Below, in pieces: positions 13,096-25,600 of a DNA stretch of 64,000 bases. A model generated the notes under the pieces. That model was not told where the DNA came from and did not search any database. It saw only the letters and a list, made by a program, of their open reading frames with translations. Every line of letters starts with the position of its first letter. Positions within the stretch are counted from its first letter, which is position 1. Made by a program: the position numbers and the translations under genes. Source of the stretch: Trema orientale (Eukaryota; Streptophyta; Magnoliopsida; Rosales; Cannabaceae); the NCBI GenBank assembly GCA_002914845.1, contig JXTC01000808.1, positions 4,804 through 68,803 of the forward strand. The letters are read 5' to 3'.

Positions 13096-13237
13096 TCAAG
13101 AATCTGTCAAGAATTCATCAAGAATGCGTCAAGAATCCATCGAGAATCCGTCAAGATCACCATCGACGTCAAGAATCTGTCAAGAATCCATCAAGAATCT
13201 ATCAAGATTGTCAAGAATTCATCAAGAACCCATCAAG
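13096..13237 (+). repeat. 11-bp tandem repeat array
   Basis: About twelve copies of an 11-bp unit of the form TCAAGAATCYR run in tandem. One unit is disrupted by an inserted ATCACCATCGACG-like segment, and one copy is shortened. A single N follows at 13238, so the array may be incompletely assembled. Confidence 0.85.
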
Positions 13238-13238
13238 N

Positions 13239-14594
13239 TTTGTAGGTATAAGTGTTAGAAACCCAATTGAAAAATCCCGAATGGACTAATTTTTTTGAAA
13301 AATGCCGGATTGATTTAGAAAATATCATTTTTTAAAAGTATTATTAGAAAAATAGCACTTTTAAAAAATATTTAAAAAAATACTTTTTTCTTAAATTTGG
13401 TATTTTTCAATGGTACACGAGATAACCAGTTAGGTTGCTTAGAGTAACCAATCCAGTTACTTGAAGTAACTGTTCAAGTTACCTCAAGTAACTCGATTAA
13501 TTACCTTAAGTATCTCATCAATTAATAAAAAATGGTATTTTTCTAAATACTTTTGAAAGTGGTATTTTTATAATTAAATCCGAGATTTTTCAGAACAATT
13601 TCAAATTCCGGAATTTTTCAATTTTTTTGAAAAAATATCATAAAAAATCAAATTTCCTCATAAAAATTAGAGAAATTAGGCCTTATATGACATTTTAAAA
13701 GAGGTTTTTTTTTTATTATTATTAAATTTGATATGGTTTTTATTAGAAAAATATTATTTTTACAAAGTATTTAGAATAATATCATCTTTTTAAAATAGTA
13801 ACTAACAATTGGTATTTTATTTTCAGAAACTAGTAATTATATTTATAACTGGTATATAACTTTACCTAATAACTAGTGACCAGTTTTTAGAAATCGGTAA
13901 CTAATAACTATTTTTGAAATAATATTTTTTTAAAAACATTTTAAAAACCCTAAAAGTTAACCTGGATATCCTCGACAAAATGAAGGAAAAAAGTGCAAAT
14001 TACCCACGTACGTTTATACTAATGTAAAATACAAAACGTCACGATTAAAAATAAAATAAAATCTCAACTGATGTACCTTTTTAGAAGGCCATATTATTAG
14101 TGAGTGGAGCTAAAGAAAATTAAGACTACATTTAACATATGAGCACGCAAATAGTATATGATCAACATAAATGTCATGTTATTAAACTAATATATATAAG
14201 CACGAACATGTATTATTTTCCTCAATTAAAATTCAGTCTTTTCATGGTAAAAATGTAAAGAGAGAAAACAAGTAATGTATATTTATTTTTATTTTTTCTA
14301 AATCCATTAAAAAAATTATTTTTCTAAATAAATTGTAAAAAAAAAATTGCAGCTTTACTTTCTATAAATAATTCTTCAATAATTAAAAAGGAAAAGTAAA
14401 ATAAATTAAAGATCTATGTTATTCTTATTGATAGAATATAGTACTCTGGTCATACTTATGCTATATTTTTTCCTAAAAAAAAAAAAAAGAAAAAAACTTA
14501 TGCTATGTTGTCATATTGTTCCAATATTGTTCGAAACTCTAAATTGCTAAGATGGATATATCATACACCCCATGCATAATTAGTACTACTGTCT
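13239..14594. other. Intergenic, AT-rich
   Basis: At 13425-13510 several short phrases built from AGTTAC and GTAACT recur (for example CCAGTTACTTGAAGTAACTG), forming small dyads. Otherwise there are only A/T runs, and no coding region is seen. It lies just downstream of the GABA-transporter-like pseudogene on the minus strand and would include its old 3' flank. Confidence 0.45.
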
Positions 14595-16212
14595 CTACAT
14601 ATTCGGAAATAAATGAAACGTTTTAGTGTCAAAAACTATTTTACAAGTTGAAGCTATTGCCCCTAGTCCAGCCACGGCAGAAAATACTATAGCTATGATT
14701 GTATTAAGCCATAACATTAGGCTGCGGTTTGAAGGCTTAAACGTCATATTGTAAAAGACCATTGGCAGAACAAAATTAACCGGAATGTTTCCAAGCGCAC
14801 CGAATAACGCGATTTGATCGCCGAAGAAAGGAAGCATGGTGGCCAAAGTCGTTGCCACGATCACCGACATGGACCGAAAAATCAACCTCGGCACTACGTT
14901 TCGAGCTGAGTGTTACGACCGTTTCTTATATTCTTACCGAATATAATTAATTGTCTAATTAATTATATAAGGTGAATATGCGGAAAATTATGATATGGAT
15001 GTTGTAACACTGAAAAATAAAAATTTGACATACAATATTTTACTTGATTCAACTATCTCCCGATAGTCTACATCCAAGGGGCCATGCCCAGAGAAATAAA
15101 CTTATTAGTAAAGAATAACGTGAGTACAAACACCAATCAAATTTAAAAGACTCCCTCTCTTAAATGTTGCAACATGCCAGTACTCCTTTACTAATCTGTC
15201 TAGCGAGTTCCCCTCGACTTGATGTGATTCCTTCTGTCTGAACTCCCTTCAGATTTCACGGAACCTGCCTTCTTCCGAAGACTCGTTGCACTTCTTTTGA
15301 AGCACTCTCACGACTAAGAATCCCTCCTAATCTCTCACACAAAGTATAGACAGATTTTACTAAGTATTGTACTAATGGCAATCATAAACATACAAGGCAT
15401 ACCTAGGACTCTAACCTAGACTCTTATTTATAGTGCTTAAGCTCTTCCAATCTTTGGTAATCTGTAAGACACGTTTTCTGCAACATAAATGCTTATTGGA
15501 AGTCAATTAGATTAGTCAAGGATAAGATTTTCGCAATCAAGGCTGATCTGAATTTGTTGCTGATTCTGCACAATGATATTACAACATCGGCTCTGTCTAA
15601 ACAGCCAGATTTGTAACCTTTCTAGAAGAAGTATTGATTTGTTACCTGAAATAAAAATTCCGTTTTTTGTACAATCAATCAAATAAAAAGTGTTCACACA
15701 CAAAAAGAATCAGTTAAAAATTAATAAGGAAACGACACCTTAAGAGATAAAAATTAATACTCATAAAATAAGTTAGTTTCCATAAAATGCAAGATGTCAA
15801 AATAATCAGATTAAATTAACCAAATAAATAAAATCTGATTGATTAAAATCAAGATTGATTATAGTAAGAAATATTAACCAATTAATAATAGTAACCACAC
15901 CATAATCAATCTTCATTAAAATATGCCTAAATAAGAAAGAAATATGTGAATATAATTTTTCTACAAGGCAAACAATAATCAATGATATTTTCTTATCAAA
16001 ACACAACTAATTGAACAGATTTTCAATCATATGACAGCTGTAAAATTCGGACAAATACATTTAAAAATGCGAGGTCAAATATTCCAGTGATGTTGCAACA
16101 TCAACCCAGAATCACTGTCAGTAAATATAGACAGTGACGTTGCAATATCGCAAATGAGAACAAATTTTGTAAGTGTTTTCTCTAGCACTTCGTTCGTTGG
16201 TTGCAAGTACGT
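14595..16212 (-). pseudogene. GABA transporter-like gene, copy A: last exon only, split by an insertion
   Basis: The minus strand carries the 3' terminal exon of an amino acid permease very like copy B. The exon starts at 16212 after a CTACAG acceptor with TYLQPTNEVLEKT, and is broken near 16172. It resumes at about 14909 with SARNVVPRLIFRS and runs through PFFGD and YNMTFKPS to FPNM and a stop at 14595-14597. About ten codons expected between the halves are missing and the frame does not rejoin. An 11-base match (TTACGTACCAC, 16311-16321) to the exon 6/intron 6 junction of copy B hints at a remnant of that splice site. No other exons were found upstream. It is nonfunctional as it stands. Confidence 0.75.
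14914..16171. mobile_element. 1.26-kb insertion in the copy A exon, type uncertain
   Basis: The insert separates the two halves of the last exon. AGTGTT occurs at both edges (14909-14914 and 16172-16177) and may be a 5-6 bp target duplication. On the minus strand a TGTT...AACA span (about 16166 down to 14912) could be a solo LTR, but its immediate flanks do not match each other. A perfect 16-bp palindrome (TGATGTTGCAACATCA) lies at 16088-16103. CACTGTC/GACAGTG arms follow just after it. No protein is encoded. Confidence 0.5.
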
Positions 16213-17030
16213 CTGTAGTTACAATAACTCAATGATCAGAATAATGACATGTATTACTATTACCAGCGATTATATATTATTAGTGTTTTTATTGATCAAG
16301 GAAAAAAAAATTACGTACCACATATTTTAAAAAGTTAATTAATAATTTCTCGAGATTTAAAAATAACTTTAAACAATGACAAGTTTATGTTACTGCATGT
16401 ACTTAAATGCCAATTACATGAAATTATGTTATACATATATATATATATAATATTATACCAGGCATGCAATGATGCAATGCTACTTGACAGTAGAGAATTA
16501 CCATATACATGACGCAAAATAAGACTAATTATGTCTCACACTACTATGTCATGAATGTGTCAATTTCATTAATTTTAGCCATATGAGGTTTTTCAACTGC
16601 TTAAATTTATGCATAAAATTTTGTTTAGTTTTTTCCTCGCAAACCCAAATATTGTGATCATTAAATAAATATATTAGCTTATGATCAGACTAAGATATAG
16701 ACTGAATACTACGAGTAATCTCTATATGAAACTTAGAAAAATAAAACACTAAAAAATCTCATAGAAATCTTATATAGAAATGTAAACAGCTATACATAAA
16801 GCACTTGAATCACAAAACGGGACGATAATGCAGTCAGCTCTACGAACTAAATTTTTGGAAATAGTTGAAAGAAGAAAACACTGAACAAACTCTTTCAGAG
16901 ATTTAAAGCAAACAAATTTTAGATTTGTACTCACTCCCTAGTTACAATAAAAAGGGATTCAAAAAGTGAAGTGGAATGGAAAAAAAAAAAAAATTTCCTC
17001 ATGGTGGAGTTGTCTAGCATGTAACTTGGC
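16213..17030. other. Intergenic, nothing recognised
   Basis: AT-rich. A short TA run is at 16435-16449. Sequence that would correspond to earlier exons of copy A was looked for on the minus strand and not seen. Confidence 0.45.
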
Positions 17031-17034
17031 TAGA

Positions 17035-17840
17035 TTAACACCTTGACCTTCTGCTCCGTGAGCTTCTTTCTGGGGCGCTGCCAAACCTTCGTAGCATAGG
17101 TTCCACTGGAGCCTCAACTCTGGGTGGACTCGGGTTGTTCCCTCGTGGTAGGGCCACCATGTGAATGGGTCGACAGGTTACCAATACAATCAGCATGTGG
17201 TCTGGAGGTGATCTCACCTACTTGAGAGTTATTCTTGCGTCTTGTGGCCAACATTTTCAAATATTTTTTAGTTGGAAAAGAAGAATTTAAATTGAGCGGT
17301 TTTTAAATAAAGGAACACATTCAACCATGACCCTCCTTCCAGCGCCAAATTGTTGATACCAAAAACTGGTATAACAACGGGAATGTTGATAGAGATTAAA
17401 ATAATAATGAAAACTAGGAAATGACACCGAATTTAAAATGGTTCCGTCACATAATCTCAATAGCCTACATCCACTGTAGTAAGTTCTTTTGAGTGAGAAG
17501 TTGATATAAAATGTGAAAATGAATTTATGAAGCCCAAACAACAGCTTATTCAGAGAAAAGAAAGAGAAATATTCTGGCTACCTAGTGTTCAGTATATGAA
17601 ACTGAATCTCATCCTATATTCATTCTTTTGGGATGTATTTATAGTAGGTGATGAGTTATCATTCCGGAATGTTGTAGTAGTGGTGAGTCATCTTCTTCGA
17701 CAAATTGTAGCAGAGTAGGTGATAGTAGTTCAGAATGGGTTAAATAAGTCAACAGTTTTTGAAGTTGTCTAACACCTGTAATTTTTAAGAGTGTCGTGCT
17801 ATTATTATCAGAGCATTTTATATGAGGAGCCATACAAATA
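17035..17840 (-). mobile_element. LTR retrotransposon fragment: LTR, primer site and start of gag
   Basis: On the minus strand, an LTR-like segment with a TATA box (CTATAAATA near 17636-17644) ends in ATCAACA at 17351. It is followed directly by TGGCGCTGGAAGGAGGG (17331-17347), a primer-binding-site-like sequence of the TGGCGC type used by Ty3/gypsy elements. Downstream, a frame begins MLATRRKNNSQ at 17254. A second frame carries a proline/arginine-rich stretch (17217-17035) resembling the N-terminus of gypsy gag, with a stop or frame change between them. The rest of the element is missing. The outer LTR end near 17840 is approximate. Confidence 0.55.
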
Positions 17841-18655
17841 GAGCCTTAGGAAAATCGACCGGAGAAAAAATGCTAGCTAAACTTTTTACTTTTTTAACAC
17901 GTATATATTATATATATAAAATATGTCATTTATAGTTGATGTTTAATAGATGATGGGCAAGTCTTATGAATACTATCATTGTTCATTCATTCCATGATAA
18001 ATTAGAAATATCTAACCTGTGTATTATTTTGTCATTTCTTCTTGTTGTGAAGCTCATGTAAATTTTTGTGGTATATTCAATATCAAAGGAGACAGTAATG
18101 TATGTAAGGTATTTGTTGACATGGCTTCTCCGTACAAGTATGATATGTCAACTAAGAAATCAAAACTTGCTATATATTTATTATGAGTAACAAATATGTT
18201 AACATTATACCTTAGTAGAATATAAGCACAAGAAAGAAAGAAAACCTTATTTTACATAGGTATGACATTATTTTACTTATGTACAATATGTTTACAACAA
18301 AAATATGTTATATCAAAGCTGCTTTCTTTTCTCTCTTCTTTTTTACAGTGGCAGCAATGAGAGTGACTAAATCAACAGAAAATATTTACAATAGAACCTA
18401 TATTACATGTAGATAATAACACATATACAGAACAGCTTCATAAAGCTAATACTAAACGTTCTCAGCTACTCTTAGACAGATTTACAAGAAAAAGTAGAGT
18501 AGCTAGTCTAAAGAGGTTAAGTTTTTATACACTATATACAACATTTAAACCTGTAAAGTTAGATTTCATTTATTGCTAGCAGCATCAAGCATGTGTAGAA
18601 CTGTGTATCTGTACTTCGTTTGCTGCCTGTAGTCATGTTTGTATGTTTTTAGAGG
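17841..18655. other. Intergenic, nothing recognised
   Basis: AT-rich spacer between the gypsy fragment and the plus-strand copia element. No LTR matching the one at 21839 was recognised here, so the copia element appears to have lost its 5' end. Confidence 0.4.
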
Positions 18656-21600
18656 AACATATCTCATGTTGGCAGGTCCTTGATTTCATCTGATGCTGGT
18701 TATAAATCTTTATTGCTAAATCAAGTTTTGTATGTGCCTGAAATAACCAAAAACCTGCTTAGTGTCTCTCAACTAACAAAGGATAACCATGTCTATGCTG
18801 AATTTTATTCTGATTTCTGTTTTGTTAAGGATATGGTCACGAAGAAGGTGCTGCTGCAAGGGAAGCTCAGTAATGGTCTTTATCAGATGATGATACCTCA
18901 ATCTTGTTCCCATGATGGTTTTATCAGTTGTCCGTCAGTGTCTTTTTCATCAGTCAAGTCCAATAATCAGTCATCTTCAGTACGTTCTTCAAGTAGTCCA
19001 GCGTCTAAGTCTTTCCTTTTTGAGTCTTGTTCTGTTGAGTCCACTCAGTCCAGTGATGCAAATGTATGGCATATGAGGCTTGTCATCCATCCTCCTCTGT
19101 ACTTCATGATATTTTGATCAATGAAAAATTGCCTTTATCTTCTAAGTTTAATTGTTGCAACGCTTGTCAACTTGGCAAATCACATCACATTCATTTCTTT
19201 AGTTCTGAGTATACAACTTCAGCGCCACTTGAAATCATACATTCAGATATCTGGGGTCCTGCACCAACTTTGTTGAAAGAAGGATTTACATACATTTCAT
19301 AGATGATTTCACTAGGTTCACATGGATATTCCCCTTACACTTAAATTCAGAAGCTAAAGCAATTTTTACTCAGTTCCAAAGCCTTGTTGAAACAAAATTT
19401 GATCGAAAGATAAAAACATTACAAACAGATTGGGGGGGAGAATATCGTACCTTAGTACCATTTTTAAATGATCTTAGGATTCATTTCAGACATCCTTGTC
19501 TACACACACACCAACAAAATGGTAGGACGGAAAGAATACACCAATATATTGTTGAAATGGGATTAACATTGTTAGCTCAAGCAAGTATGCCATTAAGCTT
19601 CTGGTGGGAAGCTTTCTCAACTGCTGCCTTTTTGATTAATCATCTTCCCACACCAACTTTGCACCATAAGTCTCCTATTGAAGCATTATATAATCTCAAA
19701 CCAGATCTTAACTTTGGTTGTGCTTGCTTTCCACACCTTAGACCCTACAACAGTCACAAGTTACAATTCAGGTCATCTAAATGTGTTTTTCTAGGCTATA
19801 GTCCAAATCATAAAGGGTACAAGTATCTTCATCCTTCAGGTCGAATATACGTAGCTAGAAGTGTGTCGTTCAATGAACATGAGTTCCCTTTTGCTTCTGG
19901 TTTTCCCTATTACTCTACTCCATCTCAGCCTATAAATTCAAATGTTATTAATCTCAATCAGTGGCTTTCATATCCAGTCTCTATTTTGGAACAAGGTTCA
20001 GGTGACACAAGTCTTAATTCTGATCATTACCAAGATTTCCCTGCAGCATCACCAAGCTCTCTTGACTCTATCTGCAACAATAATCAAGGTAAAATTCAAA
20101 CTCCTCAATCCTCGCATGATAATCTGCCTATGGACACAACTGAACAAATCTCTCCACAAGATCCTTGCCCTGAAATTGATACTCTCAACCAGTCAAAACC
20201 AGTACCTACACACCCAATGATTACAAGGTCCAAAGCAGGTATCTTTAGCCCAAAATATACACCTGTCAAATTATCTTACCACTGGCACATATAGAACCTA
20301 ACAGTGTAGAAAAAGCAATGATGAGCAAAGAGTGGAAGGAAGCCATGGATGAAGAGTATGCAGCCTTGATCAAAAACCAAACATGGTCACTTGTTCCCTA
20401 TAGTCCAGAGATGAATGTTGTCGATAATAAGTGGGTGTTTTGTGTCAAGTACAACCAAGATGTTTCAGTTCAAAGACATAAAGCGAGACTTGTGGCTAAG
20501 GGATTTCAGCAAACACCTGGACTTGACTATTTTGAAACTTTCAGTCCGGTTGTCAAGCCATCTACCATTTGAGTAATTTTTACTTTAGCAATTACACACC
20601 ACTGGGACATACAGCAAGTCGACATCAATAATGCCTTTCTAAATGGTGAATTACGAGAAGAAGTCTTTATGAAACAACCAGCAGGCTATGTTAGTCCGTT
20701 GAATCCCAACACAGTCTGCAAATTAAAAAAAGCTCTTTATGGCCTAAAACCGGCCCCAAGGGCTTGGTTTGATAAGCTCAAAGGTACTTATTTCCTTGGG
20801 ATTTGAAAATTCAAGATCAGATACTTCTTTGTTTGTATTTAAGAACAAGAACTCTATTCTATATTTACTGGTGTATGTGGATGACATCTTGCTAACCGGA
20901 AGCAACGATGCAAAAGTCAGAAATATTATTGGTATTCTTAATAAACAGTTTGCTCTAAAGTCTCTTGGACCAGTAAATTATTTCCTAGGATTTGAGGCAA
21001 CCAGAGATCAAAATAGACTGCACTTGGCACAAACAAAATACACTGCATACTTGCTGCTGAAAACAAACATGGTGAACGCAAAAAGCAGCCCAACTCCCAT
21101 AAGTCAAAGTGACAAGCTGAGCTTGACAGATAGTGAGCCTTTCGAAAACCCCACACTTTACAGGAGCACCATAGGAGCATTGCAATATCTTACTCTCAGT
21201 CGACCTGATATCTCTTTTGCTGTAAAAAAATTTAGCCAATTTCTACAATCACCAACTCAAAATCACTGGAAAGCCTGCAAACAGATACTCAGGTTTTTAA
21301 AGGGCACAATTGGGCAAGGACTATATTTTTCACCTGTAACTGCACTAAACATAGAAGGTTACTCGGATGCAGATTGGGCAAGTTCCATTGACAATAAAAT
21401 GTCCACTACTGGGTACTGCATTTATTTTGGTAGAAACTTAGTAGCATGGTATTCTAGGAAACAAAAAGCTGTTGCAAGGTCAAGCACAGAGTCTGAATAT
21501 CGAGCACTTGCTCAAGTTGTAACCGAAATTAGCTGGCTGCAATCTTTACTCTCAGAACTTGAAATAAAGTGTGAAAGTCCATTTGTTCTCTGGTGTGATA

Positions 21601-22130
21601 ATTCAGGTGCCAAACAACTTGCCTCCAATCCTGTTTTTCACTCAAGAACAAAGCACATTGAAATTGATGTGCATTTCATTGGAGACAAAGTAGTTAACAA
21701 AGATCTGGAAATTAGATATGTGCCTACAGAAGAGCAAGTTGCAGATATACTGACCAAGGCTTTATCCATTACTCAGTATCACTATTTGAAAGGCAAGCTA
21801 GCTGTAGTTCCAAGACCACAGTCCAGCTTGAGGGAGGCTGTTGAAGAATAGCGATAGTTGGATGATGACTCAGCAAGGTCAATTGTAAAAGTCACCTATT
21901 GCTGACCCTGTAGTTTGTTAGAGCTCACCTCGTAGGGGAATATTTTAGCATTATCCATTCTGTTACAGAAGTCTTCTAGTGAATTCTATTGCTTGTACAA
22001 TTACTGTTTTAGTCCTCTTTTATTTTCTCTCAATTCTGTATAAAGATTGTATTGTACCATTTTTGGCATATTGGAGGCAGTCAATACAATAATACAGTCT
22101 CAGAAGTCTTGTTTTCTCTGTTCTTAAATA
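18656..22130 (+). mobile_element. Ty1/copia element, 5'-truncated, pol nearly complete but broken
   Basis: Plus-strand domains follow the Ty1/copia order. These are a protease tail and GAG-pre-integrase (18680-19117), zinc-binding integrase N-terminus (CNACQLGK, about 19165-19190) and integrase core (19300-19900, with HIHFF, IHSDIWGP and an NGRTER motif). Reverse transcriptase runs from 20318 to about 21000 with YVDD near 20870-20882, and RNase H from about 21350 to 21851 with ARSSTESEYRA and a SRTKHIE motif. At least four breaks separate the frames: near 19100, at 19301, at 20292-20318, and at 20570 with a further change near 20770-20790. Gag and the 5' LTR are missing. A purine tract (TTGAGGGAGGC) leads into a TGTTGAAG LTR start. 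Confidence 0.85.
21839..22130 (+). repeat. 3' LTR of the copia element, end uncertain
   Basis: It starts TGTTGAAGAATAG immediately after the polypurine tract. It contains a CTGTATAAAGATTGT promoter-like segment (about 22036) and CA/AT-rich polyadenylation-like text (CAATACAATAATACAG, about 22082). No clear CA end or target duplication was found near 22130. Confidence 0.55.
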
Positions 22131-22612
22131 TATCTCTGGGATGGTCCTAGGGACTTTTGCTAAAAGTCCGGTTGGAAAAATGTTCTGTTAAAACAGCTGA
22201 ATGCCTGACAGTGAGGGATTTTCGGCTAGTTTTCGGGTTTCCACAATCGTGGTCCGAGGGATCATTGCTAAACATACAATCAAGCCAAATTACAATTATT
22301 TTCTACCGAATGACAAGTAAACTTCGAAGACTGCAGCTTTACAAAGTAGAGTAGAAGAGTTCTTCCTTTGTCATCTCAAAGTACTATAACATCAAATGTC
22401 ATGACGAATTAAAAAAATTGGTAATACTCATTTTCTTTGTAGAGCGGGTTGGGGCCCAATTTTCTTTACTGTTCTAGTGCATTTGCGGTTTAGGACTTTG
22501 CCAAACTGCATCTAGCAAAGTTAAAACGTTGTGTCTAGCACACATGACTTAATATTGCATGTGTGTTGAAATTGTTCCCCACACTAATCAAACAGTCCAT
22601 AAACCGTTAAAA
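22131..22612. other. Intergenic spacer between copia LTR and transporter gene
   Basis: No coding region is recognised. The short frame at 22157-22354 has no conserved features. The part nearest 22612 is the 3' flank of the minus-strand transporter gene. Confidence 0.45.
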
Positions 22613-22618
22613 TTTATT
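22613..22618 (-). terminator. Candidate poly(A) signal of the transporter gene
   Basis: AATAAA on the minus strand, about 50 bases past the stop codon of the transporter gene. The motif and distance are plausible for a plant near-upstream element, but cleavage cannot be shown from sequence. Confidence 0.4.
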
Positions 22619-22667
22619 TTCACATCTCACCCGAGAATTAATTGCCTAAGCCTGTAGTTTACTACGT

Positions 22668-25600
22668 TTACATGTTAGCAAACAAGCGATATGTTTTGGC
22701 ATCAAGAACTATTTGCCTCACAGACGCCACCGCCCCAATTCCTACCAACACGAAGGAAGCCACTGCTATGAATGTGTTTGCCCAAAATATGAGGCCACGC
22801 TTTGAGGGCTTGAAAGTTACGTTGTAGAAAATCATAGGCAAGATGAAATCCAGGGGAATGCACCCAAATGCCCCAAACAGTGCCATTAAATCTCCGAAGA
22901 AAGGTAGCATCGCGGCGAAAAAAGTTGCTACCACGACAGATAGTGACCGCAAAATCAACCTTGGAATCGTGTTCCTGGTGGAGAATTCCTCCATCTTTGG
23001 GTCTGCAAACTTCTGTTCAAACACTTCGTTCGTCGGTTGCATGTAAAGCTATACAAAATGGCATGTGTTTTAGTTAGTCTCGTAAACACACGTACATGAC
23101 ACATTATTTGGCCATGAAGCAAAATTTGATTATTATTAAGTTTATCAGAAATATTTATAGAAGGCACTTAGGAATCTCTCAATTCAATATCATCATAAGC
23201 TGATAATTATAACTAATAATATTGGCTAGTAATTCCAAGGGAAAAAACATCGTGACTCTAAATGACTTATATAATAGGGTATTGATCCTATTCCGTTTCG
23301 TATAATACATATTTCCATTTGATATAAAGGAAGTGATTTGGATACTGATGTGGTTACTAATTAGACTAACCGACGACCTTCTATTATGATATTTATAACT
23401 TTGATTCTTCTCTTCATGTCTTTCTCAAACTGTAATTTGTTATTCTCTTCCAAAAAAAAAAAAACTAATAACTAAAGAAAATACTAGGACTCGACTCGAG
23501 TTCGAGTTGTTGAATATAGAATCAACTTGGGCCCTACTACTTGCTAGATTACTACGGTAAATGAGAAAAATTTCACTACTCAGTCCAAAGAATTAACCAA
23601 CTTTGTTATCTTACGTACCACGGTAACGGCCAAAACTTGTGTAATGGTAAAGACATTGGTCATCACAAGAAACCAAGTGGGGAGCAAAGGTTTGTCAACT
23701 CCCATGAAATTGGAAAGAAGCGTTCCCTGAGCTTGATTTCCAAAAGCCCAATATCCTGATATTCCCACACTGAAATATGTTACTGCTATCACACTATAGC
23801 ACACGCATAGCCCTTTGAACATCTTCCCTTGTACTGGTGGTGCTAGTGTTGCCTGCAAAGTCCACAAAGAAAAATCCTTTGACTAGTTTTTATAAGTATA
23901 CAAAGATCATCACCACGTTTTCGAGAAAAGAGAGAATTTAACCAAATCTCTATAATATTAATCACGTTTTCGACCGATTTTTGTTCTTAGTTTTGTTCAC
24001 TCATCTGATCCTAGTAATCAAAAGAGCATTGAACACGAAATATGTAGCTCAAGGTATCGTAAGTACCTGGATTTCAGGAATTATTCCACTGGCATATGTC
24101 GTGGCAATTATTGAAATGGCATTGAAGGTTCCGAAAACTTTGTCCTTTTTGCTTCCTGTCACGGAATAGTCTCTTCTAGGCGCGTCCTTAGAGTGTCCTG
24201 TTCATGAAATGAGATTATATAGTTTTGGGAGGTTCCATAGTAGGATGGAAAAAAAAAAATACTATCCAAACTGTCAGATTTTTATCCGACGGCCTTATTT
24301 ATATACTGTTTGATTTTGATATGATTTCATGTTCAGAAATGCGCTAAGGAAAATCTATGTCAGTTTTTTTAAATCTTACCAATGTATATGGAACCAGCTG
24401 CTGCACAAGCACTGAAAGCGAGACAAAGGAGCAGAGAAACGAGGTTGATATGCCTCAAGGAGTGGAATGATGGCATTTGAGCCAAAACCAAAACCACGCC
24501 TCCGAACATGACGATGAATTCGTAGAGCTTCATTTTCCCGTTTGGATTCACCAGCAAGTAAATGAACTGCCCCCCAAAAAAAAAAAAATAAATAAATAAA
24601 AATCCCAGGTAATATTTCCAATTACTCTGTCCTGTTTCTTTGATTTTCTTTCAAATATTGCAAATTGGAGTGGTGTCAGAAAGACCCTACACCTAATCCG
24701 GATAACTATTTCTTTTTCTTACAGAAAAGGATTATAGAGAAAGAGGGTAGAGCCCCAGATCACCCGGAACAGATTGCCAAACATGTAAACCCAAATAACT
24801 AGATAGATACTTGCCTTAAGGCTCTGCCCTCCAAGAAGAGTGCAAGCAATAACCGCACCAAAGCATATCCATAATTGCAGTGGCCCAACAAAATATTTGC
24901 CCCATCCTGGACCTGATATACGTTGCATAAGGAAAATTTTCTGTCACTTAAATCTGAAAAAAGTATCAAACTTGAATTTAATTACAAAATGTATTGATGA
25001 TCATAGATTAGAAAGCAATAATCAGCTTAAATTACTGAAGTAAGTGTCATCAAAGGGAAATAAAACTAAGGGCCTCCTCCTCTTGTTAGATTATCAGTTC
25101 TTCTGAAAGCTTAAACGAAAACTTACCTAAAATATCTCTAGCCATGTCTCGAAACCGAAGCTGGCGGTGTCCGAGCTTTGCATGGTGCTCAAGAACCAAT
25201 GACAAGAGGTTGTAGGAATAGAAAGTTACCAGACCTGCCAAGGCCAGGCAAATCACTCCTCCAACCCAACCCAGCAAGCCCAGAGCAAATGGAAGACTAA
25301 GAAGTACTGGGGCCACAATTGATGTTGTCAAGTGGTAACCACAGTGCAACCATGACCCTATAAATTAATGTAAAAAAAAAAAAAAAGAAAGAAAAAAAAG
25401 AGAGAGATCATCTGTAATTGTCATTAACATTAATGGTCAAGTGGTAGACGCAAATTCAAATACTTTGATTCAAAGTAAAAAAAAATAATTGACGAGAAAT
25501 AACTAGATATTAGGCAGAAAATCTGTAATATTGGTCAAAACCATGATTTGTAACACAAGAATGGAGGAAATACTAGATAGGGATAAAGTCTTCTGGTTTC

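Noticed and set aside
20938..21239. Minus-strand frames within the copia element
   Set aside because: They are antisense shadows of the reverse transcriptase/RNase H coding sequence.
24809..24812. GT donor just downstream of exon 3 of the transporter (24810-24809)
   Set aside because: Using it adds four bases (GCAA) and shifts the frame into exon 4. The GC donor keeps the family sequence SLKFIYLL.
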